A stretch of DNA of 64,000 bases from Trichocoleus desertorum ATA4-8-CV12. Lineage in GTDB: Bacteria > Cyanobacteriota > Cyanobacteriia > FACHB-46. Shown piece by piece: positions 15,623-24,429 of the stretch (within the stretch, counting starts at the first letter, position 1; every line of letters begins with the position of its first letter). The translations under genes were made by a program, and so were the position numbers. The notes below the pieces were generated by a model. It did no database searches. It had not been told where the DNA came from and worked only from the letters and a program-made list of their open reading frames with translations. The DNA lies in the NCBI GenBank assembly GCA_019358975.1, contig JAHHIL010000002.1:298634-362633 (forward strand). The letters are read 5' to 3'.

Positions 15623-18504
15623 AGATTGCCCTGCAAATGCTTTGCCAACTTCTGCACCAATGCTAAGCCTAAGCCAGTGCCACCTTGCTTCCAGGGGTCA
15701 GCGCTAGGAATCCGATAGAACTTGTCGAAAATACGCGGCAGTTCGTGGGCTGGAATTTCGGCTCCCGTGTTGACGACTTGGAATTGCATTTGATCGGCTT
15801 TGACTTGCACTCGGAGACAAATGCGATCGCCGGGTGGTGTGTATTTGCAAGCATTATTCAATAGCTCGCCCAGAATCCGTTCTAGACCTAGCATGTCAGA
15901 AACGAGAGGTGGTAATTCTGGCTCTATCTCTACTTGCAGAACTTGCTGCCTAGCTCGCGATCGCTCTTCAAACGGCTTGACCAGTTGAGCCACCCAGGAA
16001 TCAAGATAGATCATGCTCAAGGTCAGAGACTGCGCCCCAATTTCCAAGCGTTGCAAGTCTAGCAAGTCATTGATTAAACTAATTTCTCGTTCACATTCAT
16101 CCTGCAAAATTTTCAGATAGCGCTCGGACTTGGGGGGCTTGTCACTGGTTGGCACTTCTTGATGCAGCGCCAGCTCCAACATGCGGATGGACATCTTCAT
16201 GTTCGCAACAGGTGTGCGTAATTCGTGAGAGACGGTACTCAGGAAATCATCTTTGAGTTGGTTTAGTCTCTCTAGGGCTTCGACTTGAGCTTGAGCGGCT
16301 TGAAAAAGTCGGGCTTGGCGAATCGCGATCGCACACTGATTGGCAATTTGCTCCACTAAGCGAATCTCTTGCTCGGTAAAAATATACTCTTGCCGATGCC
16401 GCAACCAGAGATCGCCGAGCACTCCCTGATCATCCAAGAGCGGGCAAGCTAGCATTGCCGCTTGGTCTTGCCGAGAAGACGCCATCATTGAGCAGAATTG
16501 GACACATCTCCCTTGTAACAAAGGCTGATAAATTTCTGGGAAAGATTCTAACCGCAAGCGTCGTCCTTGAAAGGCAAATGTTGAGGTTGTGTACTCATAA
16601 CAAACGTCTGCAGTCTCTCGCTCTAGGTCATAGAGAGCGGCATTACAGCTATCTGCTTGTAAAACCAATGCCAGTTCTTGAACAGCTGTTTGCAAAATCT
16701 GCGCTTCATCCAAGCTATCTCGGACTTTATCAGTAATTCGTTTCAGTACTGCCTCAAAGTTGAGGGCTTGCTGCAACTGTTGCATCCGCTCTTGAACTTG
16801 ATGTTCCAGATTGGAGTTCAGTTGCTGAACCTGTTGATATAACTGCGACTGCTGAATCGCGATCGCTAACTGAGCCGCTAACTGTTTTAGTAAATCAATT
16901 TCTAGAGATTGCCATTCATGGGCTGAAGCACAGTGATGAACCACCAATAAGCCCCAGAGGGTTTCACCTTGCAAAATGGGAATGACTAAATCCGCCCGGA
17001 TCTGAAACTGCTCCAGTGTTTCAATGCAGTGCGGCTCCAGTGGGGCAGTATAAACATCGGCAATAGAAGATCCTTGACCCGCTTGGTACATTTGCACCAA
17101 TTCATCTTTTGGCGGGGGTATCACTGCACCTAGGATAGAAACCCACTCAGCCGCTACCGATTCGACCACCACAAGGCCACTGCGATCAGGTTGAAATTGG
17201 TAAATCACCACTCGATCGGTTTGGAGCAGCTCTCTCACCTCAGCCACAGTGGTATTGAGGATCTCTTCTAAGTTGAGAGACTGCCGCATGCGTTGAGCGA
17301 TCGCGCCAATTAATCGCTCTCGCTCCGTTTGCTGCTGCAAAACCAATTCGGTCTGCTTCCGCTCAGTCACATCCATGTTGGTGCCCAGCATCCGGATGAC
17401 TTTGCCCTCAGCGTCAAAGATTAGCTTGCCAGTTCCAGCAATCCAGTGAATGGAACCATCTGCCCAGACAACCCGAAACTCGTGGGCATAATCTTGTTGC
17501 ATCTCCAGCGCTTCCTCGGTGGCACCAGCAACCTGCTCGCGATCGCCCGGATGAACCAATTCTAGAAACGATTCGTAGCTTTGGCTAAAGGTGCCTGGAG
17601 CTACCCCTAGTAACTGTTCAGTTTTCCTAGACCAGGTCACAACTCCGGTTTGCAGATCCCAATCCCAAATCCCTGCACCCGATGCATCTAGGGCCAAACG
17701 CAATTGCTCCTCACTTTGCTGTAGAGCCGCTTCTGCTCGTTGACGCTCGGCTTCGTCGCGCTTTGCTTCGCTGATATCGCGTTCTATTTTCGAGAAGCCC
17801 CGCAGTTTTCCCGCTTCATTCCATAAAGGGGTGATCAAAACATGCGCCCAAAATTGCGAACCATCTTTGCGGACTCGCCACCCTTTTTCTTCAAAACGAC
17901 CTTGGGCGATCGCTGTTTCCAAAACTCGTTTTGGCTTCCCTTGAGCAACATCTTGGGGCAGATAAAAACGGGAGAAGTGCTGACCGAGCATCTCCTCAGC
18001 TGCATAACCTTTAATGCGTTCGGCTCCCGGATTCCAGGTCACCACATAGCCTTGAGCATCCAGAAGATAAATGGCGTAGTCTTTGACTCCATCCACTAAA
18101 AGCCGATACTGCTCCTCGCTAGAGCGCAAGGCCCGTACACTTTCTTCACTGCGTCTACGCGATCGGTGCAGCACTTCATTGACCCAACTCAAGCCAATTC
18201 CAGCCACTAGAAACAGTGCTAATAGAATGAGGTTTCTCAGCTCCAGTCCCTCTATACCCTTAGAGCGTAGCCAGAAGTAATGAATGATTCCGGCGCTCAA
18301 GCCAGTCGATAGCAAACCGGGCCGCAGACCACCATACCAGGCGCTGAATAGTACAGCTAAAATAAATGGCAAGAACGGTGACGCATTACTCAGGAGCGGA
18401 TTGAGCAGTAATCGCACTACGGTCGCAGCGACAACCACTAATATGGCAACGCCATATCGTAACCATCGGAAGTGCCTCACAGCCCATCCGTTTTTATAGT
18501 TCAT
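15532..18504 (-). CDS. Membrane sensor histidine kinase, DUF4118-PAS-PAS-GAF-GAF-HisKA-HATPase
   Basis: 990-residue sensor kinase. Residues 14-113 contain three or four helices with the KdpD/DUF4118 pattern (FLPFILAVLFSAWYGGLRPG). Two PAS-PAC units follow (about 120-250 and 265-385; WNPGAERIKGYAAEEMLG, WDWDLQTGVVTWS). Two GAF domains follow at about 400-555 and 600-740. The H-box is SHELRTPVANMK near residue 765 and the ATPase has the GTGLGLALVQKL G2 box. The first GAF lacks a clear chromophore Cys motif, so phytochrome-like bilin binding is uncertain. No response regulator is adjacent. The final residues overlap the DUF6816 gene on the other strand. Confidence 0.9.
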   Translation of the reverse strand: MNYKNGWAVRHFRWLRYGVAILVVVAATVVRLLLNPLLSNASPFLPFILAVLFSAWYGGLRPGLLSTGLSAGIIHYFWLRSKGIEGLELRNLILLALFLVAGIGLSWVNEVLHRSRRRSEESVRALRSSEEQYRLLVDGVKDYAIYLLDAQGYVVTWNPGAERIKGYAAEEMLGQHFSRFYLPQDVAQGKPKRVLETAIAQGRFEEKGWRVRKDGSQFWAHVLITPLWNEAGKLRGFSKIERDISEAKRDEAERQRAEAALQQSEEQLRLALDASGAGIWDWDLQTGVVTWSRKTEQLLGVAPGTFSQSYESFLELVHPGDREQVAGATEEALEMQQDYAHEFRVVWADGSIHWIAGTGKLIFDAEGKVIRMLGTNMDVTERKQTELVLQQQTERERLIGAIAQRMRQSLNLEEILNTTVAEVRELLQTDRVVIYQFQPDRSGLVVVESVAAEWVSILGAVIPPPKDELVQMYQAGQGSSIADVYTAPLEPHCIETLEQFQIRADLVIPILQGETLWGLLVVHHCASAHEWQSLEIDLLKQLAAQLAIAIQQSQLYQQVQQLNSNLEHQVQERMQQLQQALNFEAVLKRITDKVRDSLDEAQILQTAVQELALVLQADSCNAALYDLERETADVCYEYTTSTFAFQGRRLRLESFPEIYQPLLQGRCVQFCSMMASSRQDQAAMLACPLLDDQGVLGDLWLRHRQEYIFTEQEIRLVEQIANQCAIAIRQARLFQAAQAQVEALERLNQLKDDFLSTVSHELRTPVANMKMSIRMLELALHQEVPTSDKPPKSERYLKILQDECEREISLINDLLDLQRLEIGAQSLTLSMIYLDSWVAQLVKPFEERSRARQQVLQVEIEPELPPLVSDMLGLERILGELLNNACKYTPPGDRICLRVQVKADQMQFQVVNTGAEIPAHELPRIFDKFYRIPSADPWKQGGTGLGLALVQKLAKHLQGNLYVESANRRTVFTVEVPITLATELAAKNSN

Positions 18505-18797
18505 AGTTGGGATGAACCAGATAATCAGAACTGGATAGCTGGCTTAGAGGCCAGAACAAATCAAGGAGGCTCACTAAAATCACAATATAAACGTATGCTT
18601 AACGGAGAAAAGACCAACCATAACTGGGTTCAGGAGGAATTTGGCTTTTCCGGCCCAGCCGACCCACTTTATGGGCAAGTCTAGGCCAAAAATTTCTCTG
18701 GTGTCTGTTTAATACTGGTAACCCATTTGTTATGAATTCAGTATGCCCACCTAGAGAGAGTAGATGTTGAATGTTGCCAGTATTTTAATGAACCGTC
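18505..18797. other. Intergenic region with a possible short transposase relic
   Basis: About 290 bases without a convincing gene. On the plus strand a frame from 18595 encodes MLNGEKTNHNWVQEEFGF and soon stops; the NWVQEEFG part resembles the start of the Tn5/IS4-type transposase DNA-binding domain. It is too short to call a pseudogene with confidence. No terminator or promoter could be placed with certainty. Confidence 0.3.
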
Positions 18798-19238
18798 TTA
18801 TTGTCTTCGGTATTCTACATATTGTTTTAGTTCGCGGGCCATTCGCTTCAAGCCCTGCTGCTCGTCAACCCGGATAAACGGCCAAAATACACGAGCCAAC
18901 CACCCCGCAAAGGTTTCTCGATGAATATACTTAGTGCGACCCTGATCAATCTCCTGAAGTTCGAACACATGCTCGTTTTGCAGGCCAGGGATAGCCGAGA
19001 ACCAAGTTAAGCAGACCTCTGGCTGCATCAAAGTGATTAGAGGCTCAAATTCGGTTTCTTCTTCACCAGAAATCCGTCGTAGAGAAAGTAAAACTTCTTG
19101 GCCCTGCTTGAAAGGGCGTGACGCATCACAGTCGTACAAAAAAGTATTCCAGTACATCCACTGTTCTTTTTGCACGAGTGCTTGCCACACTTTCTGTTTG
19201 GGGGCATCAATTTCGATTTCAGTATAGAGGCTCGGCAT
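18798..19238 (-). CDS. SRPBCC (START/Bet v1-like) domain protein
   Basis: 146-residue single-domain protein with the helix-grip fold, a hydrophobic ligand-binding cavity type (polyketide cyclase/dehydrase superfamily). Characteristic pattern: SLYTEIEIDAPKQKVWQALVQ at the start, W near 30, and the long C-terminal amphipathic helix DEQQGLKRMARELKQYVEYR. No signal peptide. Ligand and role are unknown. Transcribed divergently from malic enzyme, with about 140 bases between. Confidence 0.82.
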   Translation of the reverse strand: MPSLYTEIEIDAPKQKVWQALVQKEQWMYWNTFLYDCDASRPFKQGQEVLLSLRRISGEEETEFEPLITLMQPEVCLTWFSAIPGLQNEHVFELQEIDQGRTKYIHRETFAGWLARVFWPFIRVDEQQGLKRMARELKQYVEYRRQ

Positions 19239-19378
19239 AGCTGCAATTCAGACCTGTCAGTGCAACTCGGTACAATTGTGGGTTTGGAATTTCTCTAAGC
19301 TGAGACAAACCACAACTATTTTGCCCCTCCTACTCCATCTAACTACGTTTTTGAGCTAGCAGAGGAAACGACAGCATC

Positions 19379-20770
19379 ATGGTGAACTTAACTCCTAATC
19401 CTAGTTTTAGCCTAACGATTCGTTTTCAACTGCCTAATCGGGCTGGCATGTTGGCCAGTGTCACTCAGGCGATCGCCTTAGCGGGTGGTAATCTGGGCCA
19501 CATTGATTTGATTGAACAAACCCGTCAATTTTCTGTGCGCGATATTAGCGTTGATGCGGCCAGCACCGAACATGCCGAAACCATTGTGCAAGTGGTTAAA
19601 GACCTACCAGAGATCAAGGTGGTTAACGTTTACGATCGCACCTTCAACCTGCATCGAGGCGGCAAAATCCGGGTGGAGAGCAAAATTTCGCTCAAAAACC
19701 AGGGAGACTTGGCGATGGCCTACACCCCCGGCGTCGGTCGGATTTGTCATGCGATCGCCCAAGACCCTGAGCAAGCTTATAACTTGACCATCAAGCAAAA
19801 CACGATTGCTGTGGTGACGGATGGTAGTGCGGTTTTAGGGTTGGGAAATCTTGGCCCTGCTGCTGCCCTGCCTGTAATGGAAGGCAAGGCGATGCTGTTT
19901 AAGGAATTTGCTGGTATTGACGCTTTCCCTATCTGCTTAGCGACTCAAGATACCGATGCGATCGTGGAAACCGTGAAAAATATTGCCCCGGTGTTTGGGG
20001 GCATCAATTTAGAAGATATTTCTGCCCCACGCTGCTTTGAAATTGAAGATCGTCTGCGGCGCGAACTGGATATTCCGGTGTTTCATGATGATCAGCATGG
20101 CACTGCGATTGTGACTTTGGCGGCCCTCACCAATGCCCTGAAGCTAGTTCATAAACCTCTAGATCAAATAAGGATTGTAATCAACGGCGCAGGGGCAGCA
20201 GGTGTGGCGATCGCGCGTCTCTTAGAGAAAGCAGGAGCGACCACGATTCATATGTGTGACTCTAAAGGGTTGTTGTGCCGCGATCGCCTTGACTTAACTG
20301 AAGAAAAGCGAGAATTTGCGATTGCTCAGAGTGGTACCTTAGCCGATGCTTTAGTGGGAGCCGATGTCTTTTTAGGGGTGAGTGCGCCAGGTGTGCTGAC
20401 TCCCGAAATGGTGCGATCGATGGCAAGTGATCCGATTGTGTTTGCGATGGCAAATCCCATTCCAGAAATTCAACCTGAATTAGTAGTTAATGATGTGGCG
20501 GTGATGGCAACAGGTCGTAGCGATTATCCCAACCAAATCAATAATGTTTTGGCCTTTCCCGGTATCTTCCGAGGAGCGCTAGATTGTCGAGCCGCCGCCT
20601 TAACGACCAGCATGTACCTAGAAGCTGCCGCCGCGATCGCTTCGCTGATCAAACCCTCTGACTTAGACCGAGAACATATTATTCCATCTGTATTTGATGA
20701 ACGAGTTGCAACCGCAGTCGCAGCAGCGGTGCAAAGGGCGGCACGTCAAGATGGGGTCGCTCAAAGTTAG
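19379..20770 (+). CDS. NAD(P)-dependent malic enzyme with N-terminal ACT domain
   Basis: Oxidative decarboxylation of malate to pyruvate. Residues 10-85 form an ACT regulatory domain ([19 protein letters not shown]). The malic domain follows, with AYTPGVG, the catalytic-Lys region [11 protein letters not shown], and metal-site [14 protein letters not shown] near 240. The C-terminal Rossmann domain carries [19 protein letters not shown]. The 463-residue size fits the short bacterial malic enzyme plus ACT domain, suggesting allosteric control by an amino acid or similar ligand. Coenzyme preference cannot be settled. In cyanobacteria it supports pyruvate supply. Confidence 0.93.
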   Translation: MVNLTPNPSFSLTIRFQLPNRAGMLASVTQAIALAGGNLGHIDLIEQTRQFSVRDISVDAASTEHAETIVQVVKDLPEIKVVNVYDRTFNLHRGGKIRVESKISLKNQGDLAMAYTPGVGRICHAIAQDPEQAYNLTIKQNTIAVVTDGSAVLGLGNLGPAAALPVMEGKAMLFKEFAGIDAFPICLATQDTDAIVETVKNIAPVFGGINLEDISAPRCFEIEDRLRRELDIPVFHDDQHGTAIVTLAALTNALKLVHKPLDQIRIVINGAGAAGVAIARLLEKAGATTIHMCDSKGLLCRDRLDLTEEKREFAIAQSGTLADALVGADVFLGVSAPGVLTPEMVRSMASDPIVFAMANPIPEIQPELVVNDVAVMATGRSDYPNQINNVLAFPGIFRGALDCRAAALTTSMYLEAAAAIASLIKPSDLDREHIIPSVFDERVATAVAAAVQRAARQDGVAQS

Positions 20771-20783
20771 AGCTAAAGCTTGC

Positions 20784-21041
20784 CTACCTCTCTTCAAAGC
20801 GGAATTTTTGGAGAATTTGGGCGCGCTTTTCTTGCCACCATTCATCAGTCATATGGGCGAGTTCATCACTCTCCAGGGTTTCAGATAACAGAGTTTCCAA
20901 TTGTTTTTGGTTAACTCGTTGTTGATCTTGTTGGATTAAGTGCTGAATGTACTCGCTACTGGTGTTGTAGCCCCCAAAAGTAACTTGTTCTTGGACAAAT
21001 TGACGAATTGATTCCGAAAGCAAGATGTTAAGTGTAGCCAT
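20784..21041 (-). CDS. ParD-like antitoxin (ribbon-helix-helix) without adjacent toxin
   Basis: 85-residue protein with a ParD pattern: MATLNILLSESIRQFVQEQV strand-helix start, GGYNTSSEYIQHLIQQDQQR helix, and a Glu-rich C-terminal toxin-binding tail. ParD binds DNA as an RHH dimer and neutralises ParE. A parE gene would be expected just downstream on the minus strand, but its stop lies only 13 bases from the convergent malic enzyme stop, so no toxin can fit there. It is either an orphan antitoxin or a plain RHH regulator. Confidence 0.82.
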   Translation of the reverse strand: MATLNILLSESIRQFVQEQVTFGGYNTSSEYIQHLIQQDQQRVNQKQLETLLSETLESDELAHMTDEWWQEKRAQILQKFRFEER

Positions 21042-21458
21042 CAGCCATTACCTCCATGTGCTTCGCCATCAGAGTTGTGGCAAGAGTTGTTAAAGGATTT
21101 ACCAATGTTGCTCTATTTTTCCTGATACCTCCTTATCCTTCCTCTCTCTTGAGGTTGTACTTCCTCTACCTTTAGAGGTGTCACGTTACAGCTCAACTTT
21201 ACTGAAGGTTGTTGCAAATCCCTAGTGCCATTGAACTATAGGAAAATACTGCTGAGTTTGGTGTATGCCTTTTGGCTAAGGCGCGATCGCACGGCAATCA
21301 GGAAATATTGTTGAGAATCTCACTTCACTGGCTCCAAGGCAGTAAAATTCTGGCGTTTATTGCTAGCTTCATCTTGCTTGTCTGAACTTAGCCTTCAAAA
21401 CCCAGTCCTCAAAGCAATTTTTTAGCCACGATTTCTGCCCTATAGGAACTACCGAGTC
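21042..21458. other. Intergenic region, divergent promoters expected
   Basis: 417 bases between the minus-strand ParD-like gene and the plus-strand cNMP-domain gene, so both promoters must lie here. It contains pyrimidine-rich repeats of CCTCTxxCTT type (around 21125-21180) and one HIP1 octamer. I see no open frame, RNA gene or terminator that I can support. Confidence 0.6.
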
Positions 21459-21827
21459 ATGCTAGATCCAGTCGCAACCCTCAGCATCTTTCAAAGACAG
21501 CCCCAACCTCAGCACTTCTCAACCGATCAGGTAATTTTTGAAATTGGGCAACCCGCCGAACTCATGTACGGCATTCTTTCAGGGACAGTTGGCTTACTCA
21601 TCAATAACCGAGTGGTAGAAACTCTAGAACGAGGTGAGGTTTTTGGTGTGGGTGCATTGATCGGGGCCACAACCAGAACCTACACCGCAGTAGCTGAAAC
21701 CGATTGTGAACTCGCCTTTCTAGATCAAAAAAGGTTTCTCTTCGCGGTTCAAGAAACGCCTATCTTTGCGTTGGAGGTGATGAAAAGCTATTCGGAAAGA
21801 TTAAGCCGTTTGGTCAAGCTACTTTAG
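21459..21827 (+). CDS. Stand-alone cyclic-nucleotide-binding-domain protein
   Basis: 122-residue protein consisting of one CAP_ED/cNMP beta-roll (VIFEIGQPAELMYGILSGTVGLLINNRVVETLERGEVFG in sections) and a short C-terminal helix. The phosphate-binding-cassette consensus RTYTAVAETDCELAFLD has Thr-Tyr-Thr-Ala in place of the usual R-(S/T)-A-x, so true cAMP or cGMP binding is uncertain. No helix-turn-helix is attached, so it is not a normal Crp/Fnr regulator. A window-distal cyclase (57.4-61.1 kb) is the only nucleotide-cyclase gene seen here. Confidence 0.85.
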   Translation: MLDPVATLSIFQRQPQPQHFSTDQVIFEIGQPAELMYGILSGTVGLLINNRVVETLERGEVFGVGALIGATTRTYTAVAETDCELAFLDQKRFLFAVQETPIFALEVMKSYSERLSRLVKLL

Positions 21828-21923
21828 AAATGATTAATGGAACTGGCCTAAACCCATCGGATTGAACAAGCGGACATTTTAGCTAGAAGTCTAGGATGGA
21901 AAGGCTGCTTTGAGCGTAGATAA

Positions 21924-22211
21924 TTGTCAAGTTGTCGGCGTGTGCTGGTCTGCCAAAACAAAAGCTGTCGGAAGCAAGGTGCGACCAAAGTTCTAGCTGC
22001 ATTGCAAACTCAAGCTATTTCTGAGGTGCAAGTGGAGAGTAGTAGTTGCCTGGGTCAATGTGGCAATGGCCCGATGTTGCTCGTCTTGCCAGAGGAAGTT
22101 TGGTATTGCCGAGTTCGCCCAGAGGAAGTGGGAGCGATCGCTGAGCGTCACCTCCGACAAGGACAACCTGTTAAAGGGATGCTCTACCGCAAATTTCACC
22201 CTTCTACCTAA
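21924..22211 (+). CDS. Thioredoxin-like [2Fe-2S] ferredoxin domain protein
   Basis: 95-residue protein with the thioredoxin-like ferredoxin pattern: CQNKSC (Cys10, Cys15) and SSSCLGQCGNGP (Cys42, Cys46), four ligands for a [2Fe-2S] cluster, as in the NuoE/HoxE C-domain. It probably carries electrons in the cytoplasm. The start is a TTG immediately after an in-frame stop, and no alternative places the first strand correctly. It converges on the carotenoid-protein gene across a perfect hairpin. Confidence 0.85.
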   Translation: MSSCRRVLVCQNKSCRKQGATKVLAALQTQAISEVQVESSSCLGQCGNGPMLLVLPEEVWYCRVRPEEVGAIAERHLRQGQPVKGMLYRKFHPST

Positions 22212-22237
22212 ATGCCAAAATTCTAGCGACAAAATAA

Positions 22238-22264
22238 TAGAGACGTGGCGATCGCACGTCTCTA
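22238..22264. terminator. Perfect 10-bp hairpin with HIP1-like loop between convergent genes
   Basis: TAGAGACGTG, loop GCGATCG, then CACGTCTCTA. The arms are perfectly complementary. It lies between two gene ends, and the minus-strand side is followed by an AT-rich TATTATTTT, so it may act as a terminator for the carotenoid-protein gene and possibly both genes. The GAGACGT...ACGTCTC motif is repeated widely in cyanobacteria. Confidence 0.6.
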
Positions 22265-22291
22265 CAAGTTATTACCACATCAGCTTAAGCT

Positions 22292-22822
22292 CTAGAAACT
22301 GGAAGTTTTACCTGTTTCAGATTGAGTAGGAATGGGCTGAACATCGGTGTAACCCATATTCGCGGCAACTTCTCGGAACATCGAAATTTGATGCTCAAAA
22401 CCCAGGTGTTCGGTTTGAGCGAGTAGGTTGTTGATGCCTTCAGCCGCGTTGTAGTCGCCTGGTAAATCAACCACGGTTTCGCCCATTGCCTGCGCCCAAG
22501 CAAACCAAACCATGAGCTGGTTATTTTCTTTCAAAGAGCCATAAGCCCGTGAATATTCTGTGTCTTCACGATTCACAATCTGACGCATAATTGCCAGTTG
22601 TTCATCATCAGATAATTCGTAGAAGTCACCCATTAATTTGGGGGCTAAATTTGGCTCAGTAGCAGCTGGAGCAGCGGGGGTAATGGACTCACCCATCTTC
22701 TCGTAAACGTAGTAGAAATAAGCTAATTTTTCATCCGTTCCAAGCTTGTCAAATGCTTCAACTGCTTTTCTAGTATCTTCATTTAGAAGTTGGGATCTAC
22801 CGCTTTCATGATCAGAAGTCAT
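22292..22822 (-). CDS. Helical carotenoid protein (OCP N-terminal domain homologue)
   Basis: 176-residue all-helical protein that aligns across its length with the N-terminal effector domain of orange carotenoid protein. Shared features: LAYFYYVYEKMG with Tyr40 at the place of OCP Tyr44, TPAAPAA, the NREDTEYSRAYGSL helix, and QLMVWFAW with Trp106 at the place of OCP Trp110. OCP Trp41 is Tyr37 and Trp101 is Leu97 here. There is no C-terminal NTF2-like domain, so it is an HCP-type protein that could bind a ketocarotenoid and quench phycobilisome or singlet-oxygen excitation. The N-terminal 15 and C-terminal 15 residues are polar extensions. No carotenoid ketolase, FRP or CTD homologue adjoins it. 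Confidence 0.88.
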   Translation of the reverse strand: MTSDHESGRSQLLNEDTRKAVEAFDKLGTDEKLAYFYYVYEKMGESITPAAPAATEPNLAPKLMGDFYELSDDEQLAIMRQIVNREDTEYSRAYGSLKENNQLMVWFAWAQAMGETVVDLPGDYNAAEGINNLLAQTEHLGFEHQISMFREVAANMGYTDVQPIPTQSETGKTSSF

Positions 22823-23044
22823 AAACTTTTCTCCTAGAGAATATTAAGTTGCTCCAGGTTAGAGTTATCACAATTTTTGCAATGCGATCGCCCCTCAGGA
22901 GGGAGAGTTTCGATCACTCAACTTGATCCGGGGGATCTCTCCACAGGGGGAGGTTGAGAATCTATCCTGGGGGGTTGAGGAAACCAGACTCGGCTTTGTT
23001 AAAGTCAGGGCATGAAGTTAAAAAACGAAAGTTAGGAGTTCAGT

Positions 23045-23413
23045 ATGGCTGACGCAACTACCGATTTAACCCCAGGTGAAGGTCAAAATTTTGATGCCAT
23101 GCAAGCGACAGAAGAGATTGCTGGTGGTGAACAAAAAGCTCCTAAAGTAAACGTAGATGCCGACTACGAAGCGTCTAAAGAGTACAGCGTCAGCGATGTT
23201 GATCGCGGTAGCCAGGGCGCAGAAGCCGCCGCCGCCGCCACCGCACCAGAACATGAACTGCATCAGCCAGAAGAAACCAAAGTGGAAGCAGAACCCACTG
23301 GCGATCCCGCTGACTTCCGAGCAATGGCTCAAGATTTACGCCCTGACGCAGCCAATGCTGGTGACAGCCACGATTTGATCCAAAAAGCGATCGAAAAAGG
23401 CCAGCCTGGTTAA
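23045..23413 (+). CDS. Acidic Ala/Glu-rich soluble protein, function unknown
   Basis: 122 residues, strongly acidic, low complexity, likely intrinsically disordered. It has no signal peptide or Cys. Visible segments: MADATTDLTPGEGQNFDAMQ, an AEAAAAATAPEHE stretch encoded by repeated GCC codons, and C-terminal DSHDLIQKAIEKGQPG. A good ribosome site (GTTAGGAG) precedes the ATG and a strong terminator follows, so it is a real, separately expressed gene. It is transcribed divergently from the carotenoid protein. I recognise no family; stress-protective hydrophilin-like behaviour is a guess. Confidence 0.72.
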   Translation: MADATTDLTPGEGQNFDAMQATEEIAGGEQKAPKVNVDADYEASKEYSVSDVDRGSQGAEAAAAATAPEHELHQPEETKVEAEPTGDPADFRAMAQDLRPDAANAGDSHDLIQKAIEKGQPG

Positions 23414-23517
23414 TAAGTCAGGCGAGACAAAAGGCTTCTTTTGCAAGAAGGTTATACTTACCCCTTATCTAACTCTAAGCTAACTCTCTATAACTAAACC
23501 AAACCCAATATTTGTAG

Positions 23518-23550
23518 GCTGGAATTTATAAGTGCAATTCCAGCTTTTTT
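23518..23550 (+). terminator. Rho-independent terminator after the acidic-protein gene
   Basis: GCTGGAATT and AATTCCAGC arms with a nine-base loop are followed by TTTTTT. Lies about 105 bases after the stop codon. Confidence 0.88.
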
Positions 23551-23620
23551 GTGTTTAAAAATAGTAGCTTTTGGCTAAATGAGCCGTTGTTGATTGAGTT
23601 AAGCGATCGCTAATAAATCG

Positions 23621-24307
23621 CTAATTAACTGCTAGTTTTGGTCCATCAACTTTGCCAGGAGATTTTAGTAAGTCCCAGAGTTGTTCATCAGTAAAATCGG
23701 GAATGACTAGCATCGCACCTAAATCGTAAAGCACTTGCGGGTTGTGGGTGGACGCAATGCCAACGGTAGGAATTCCTGCTGCTACTGCTGAGCGAATGCC
23801 TGACGGGGAATCTTCAAAGGCGATCGCGGTTTCAGGAGCCACACCTAAGCGCCCTAAGGCAATGTTGTAGGGAGCAGGGTCTGGTTTGCCCACACCAATT
23901 TCATCCGAGATCACGATTGTCTGGAAGTGAGCGTTTAATTTCAGAGTTTCCAACATAAAGTAGGCATTTTCGGGCGGTGCATTCGTTACGACTGCTAAAG
24001 GTAATTGCTGCTGCTGCGCCCAATCGAGAACTTGTGTCAGCCCATCTAAGACAGTAATTTCTTGTGTGGCTAATTCCCGAAACCTTGCTTCTTTTGCATC
24101 AGCCAGTTCTTGTCCTGCTGCCTCAGATAAGTGAGGTAAGATTTCTTCGATGATTACGGGGTTGGTCTTGCCGCTAATTCGAGTTTTGTAGAAGGTTTCG
24201 TCAATTGTTAACCCGTGCTGGTTAAGATGCTCTTGCCACGCTCGAAAGTGAATGGGGTCTGTGTTAGTAAGGGTGCCATCTAAGTCAAATAAAATTGCTG
24301 ACAACAT
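23621..24307 (-). CDS. HAD-superfamily phosphatase/phosphomutase-like hydrolase
   Basis: 228-residue HAD hydrolase of the beta-phosphoglucomutase/GPH branch. Motif I FDLDGTLTNTD has Asp8 and Asp10. Motif II Thr lies in AVVTNAP near residue 107, motif III Lys in VGKPDPAPY near 140, and motif IV in AFEDSPSGIRSA near 163. A helical cap lies between motifs I and II. It acts in the cytoplasm on a small phosphate ester that cannot be specified. No operon partner is evident. Confidence 0.88.
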   Translation of the reverse strand: MLSAILFDLDGTLTNTDPIHFRAWQEHLNQHGLTIDETFYKTRISGKTNPVIIEEILPHLSEAAGQELADAKEARFRELATQEITVLDGLTQVLDWAQQQQLPLAVVTNAPPENAYFMLETLKLNAHFQTIVISDEIGVGKPDPAPYNIALGRLGVAPETAIAFEDSPSGIRSAVAAGIPTVGIASTHNPQVLYDLGAMLVIPDFTDEQLWDLLKSPGKVDGPKLAVN

Positions 24308-24429
24308 AATGCCTTGAGGAGGGTAAGGGACATCGAGCCAAGTAAATCAACCTGCTTACCCTGTAGGATACCGAAACAAAGCTTTACAAGTTCCACTTCT
24401 GAAAAAGATCAGCAAAAGCTCAATGACCC

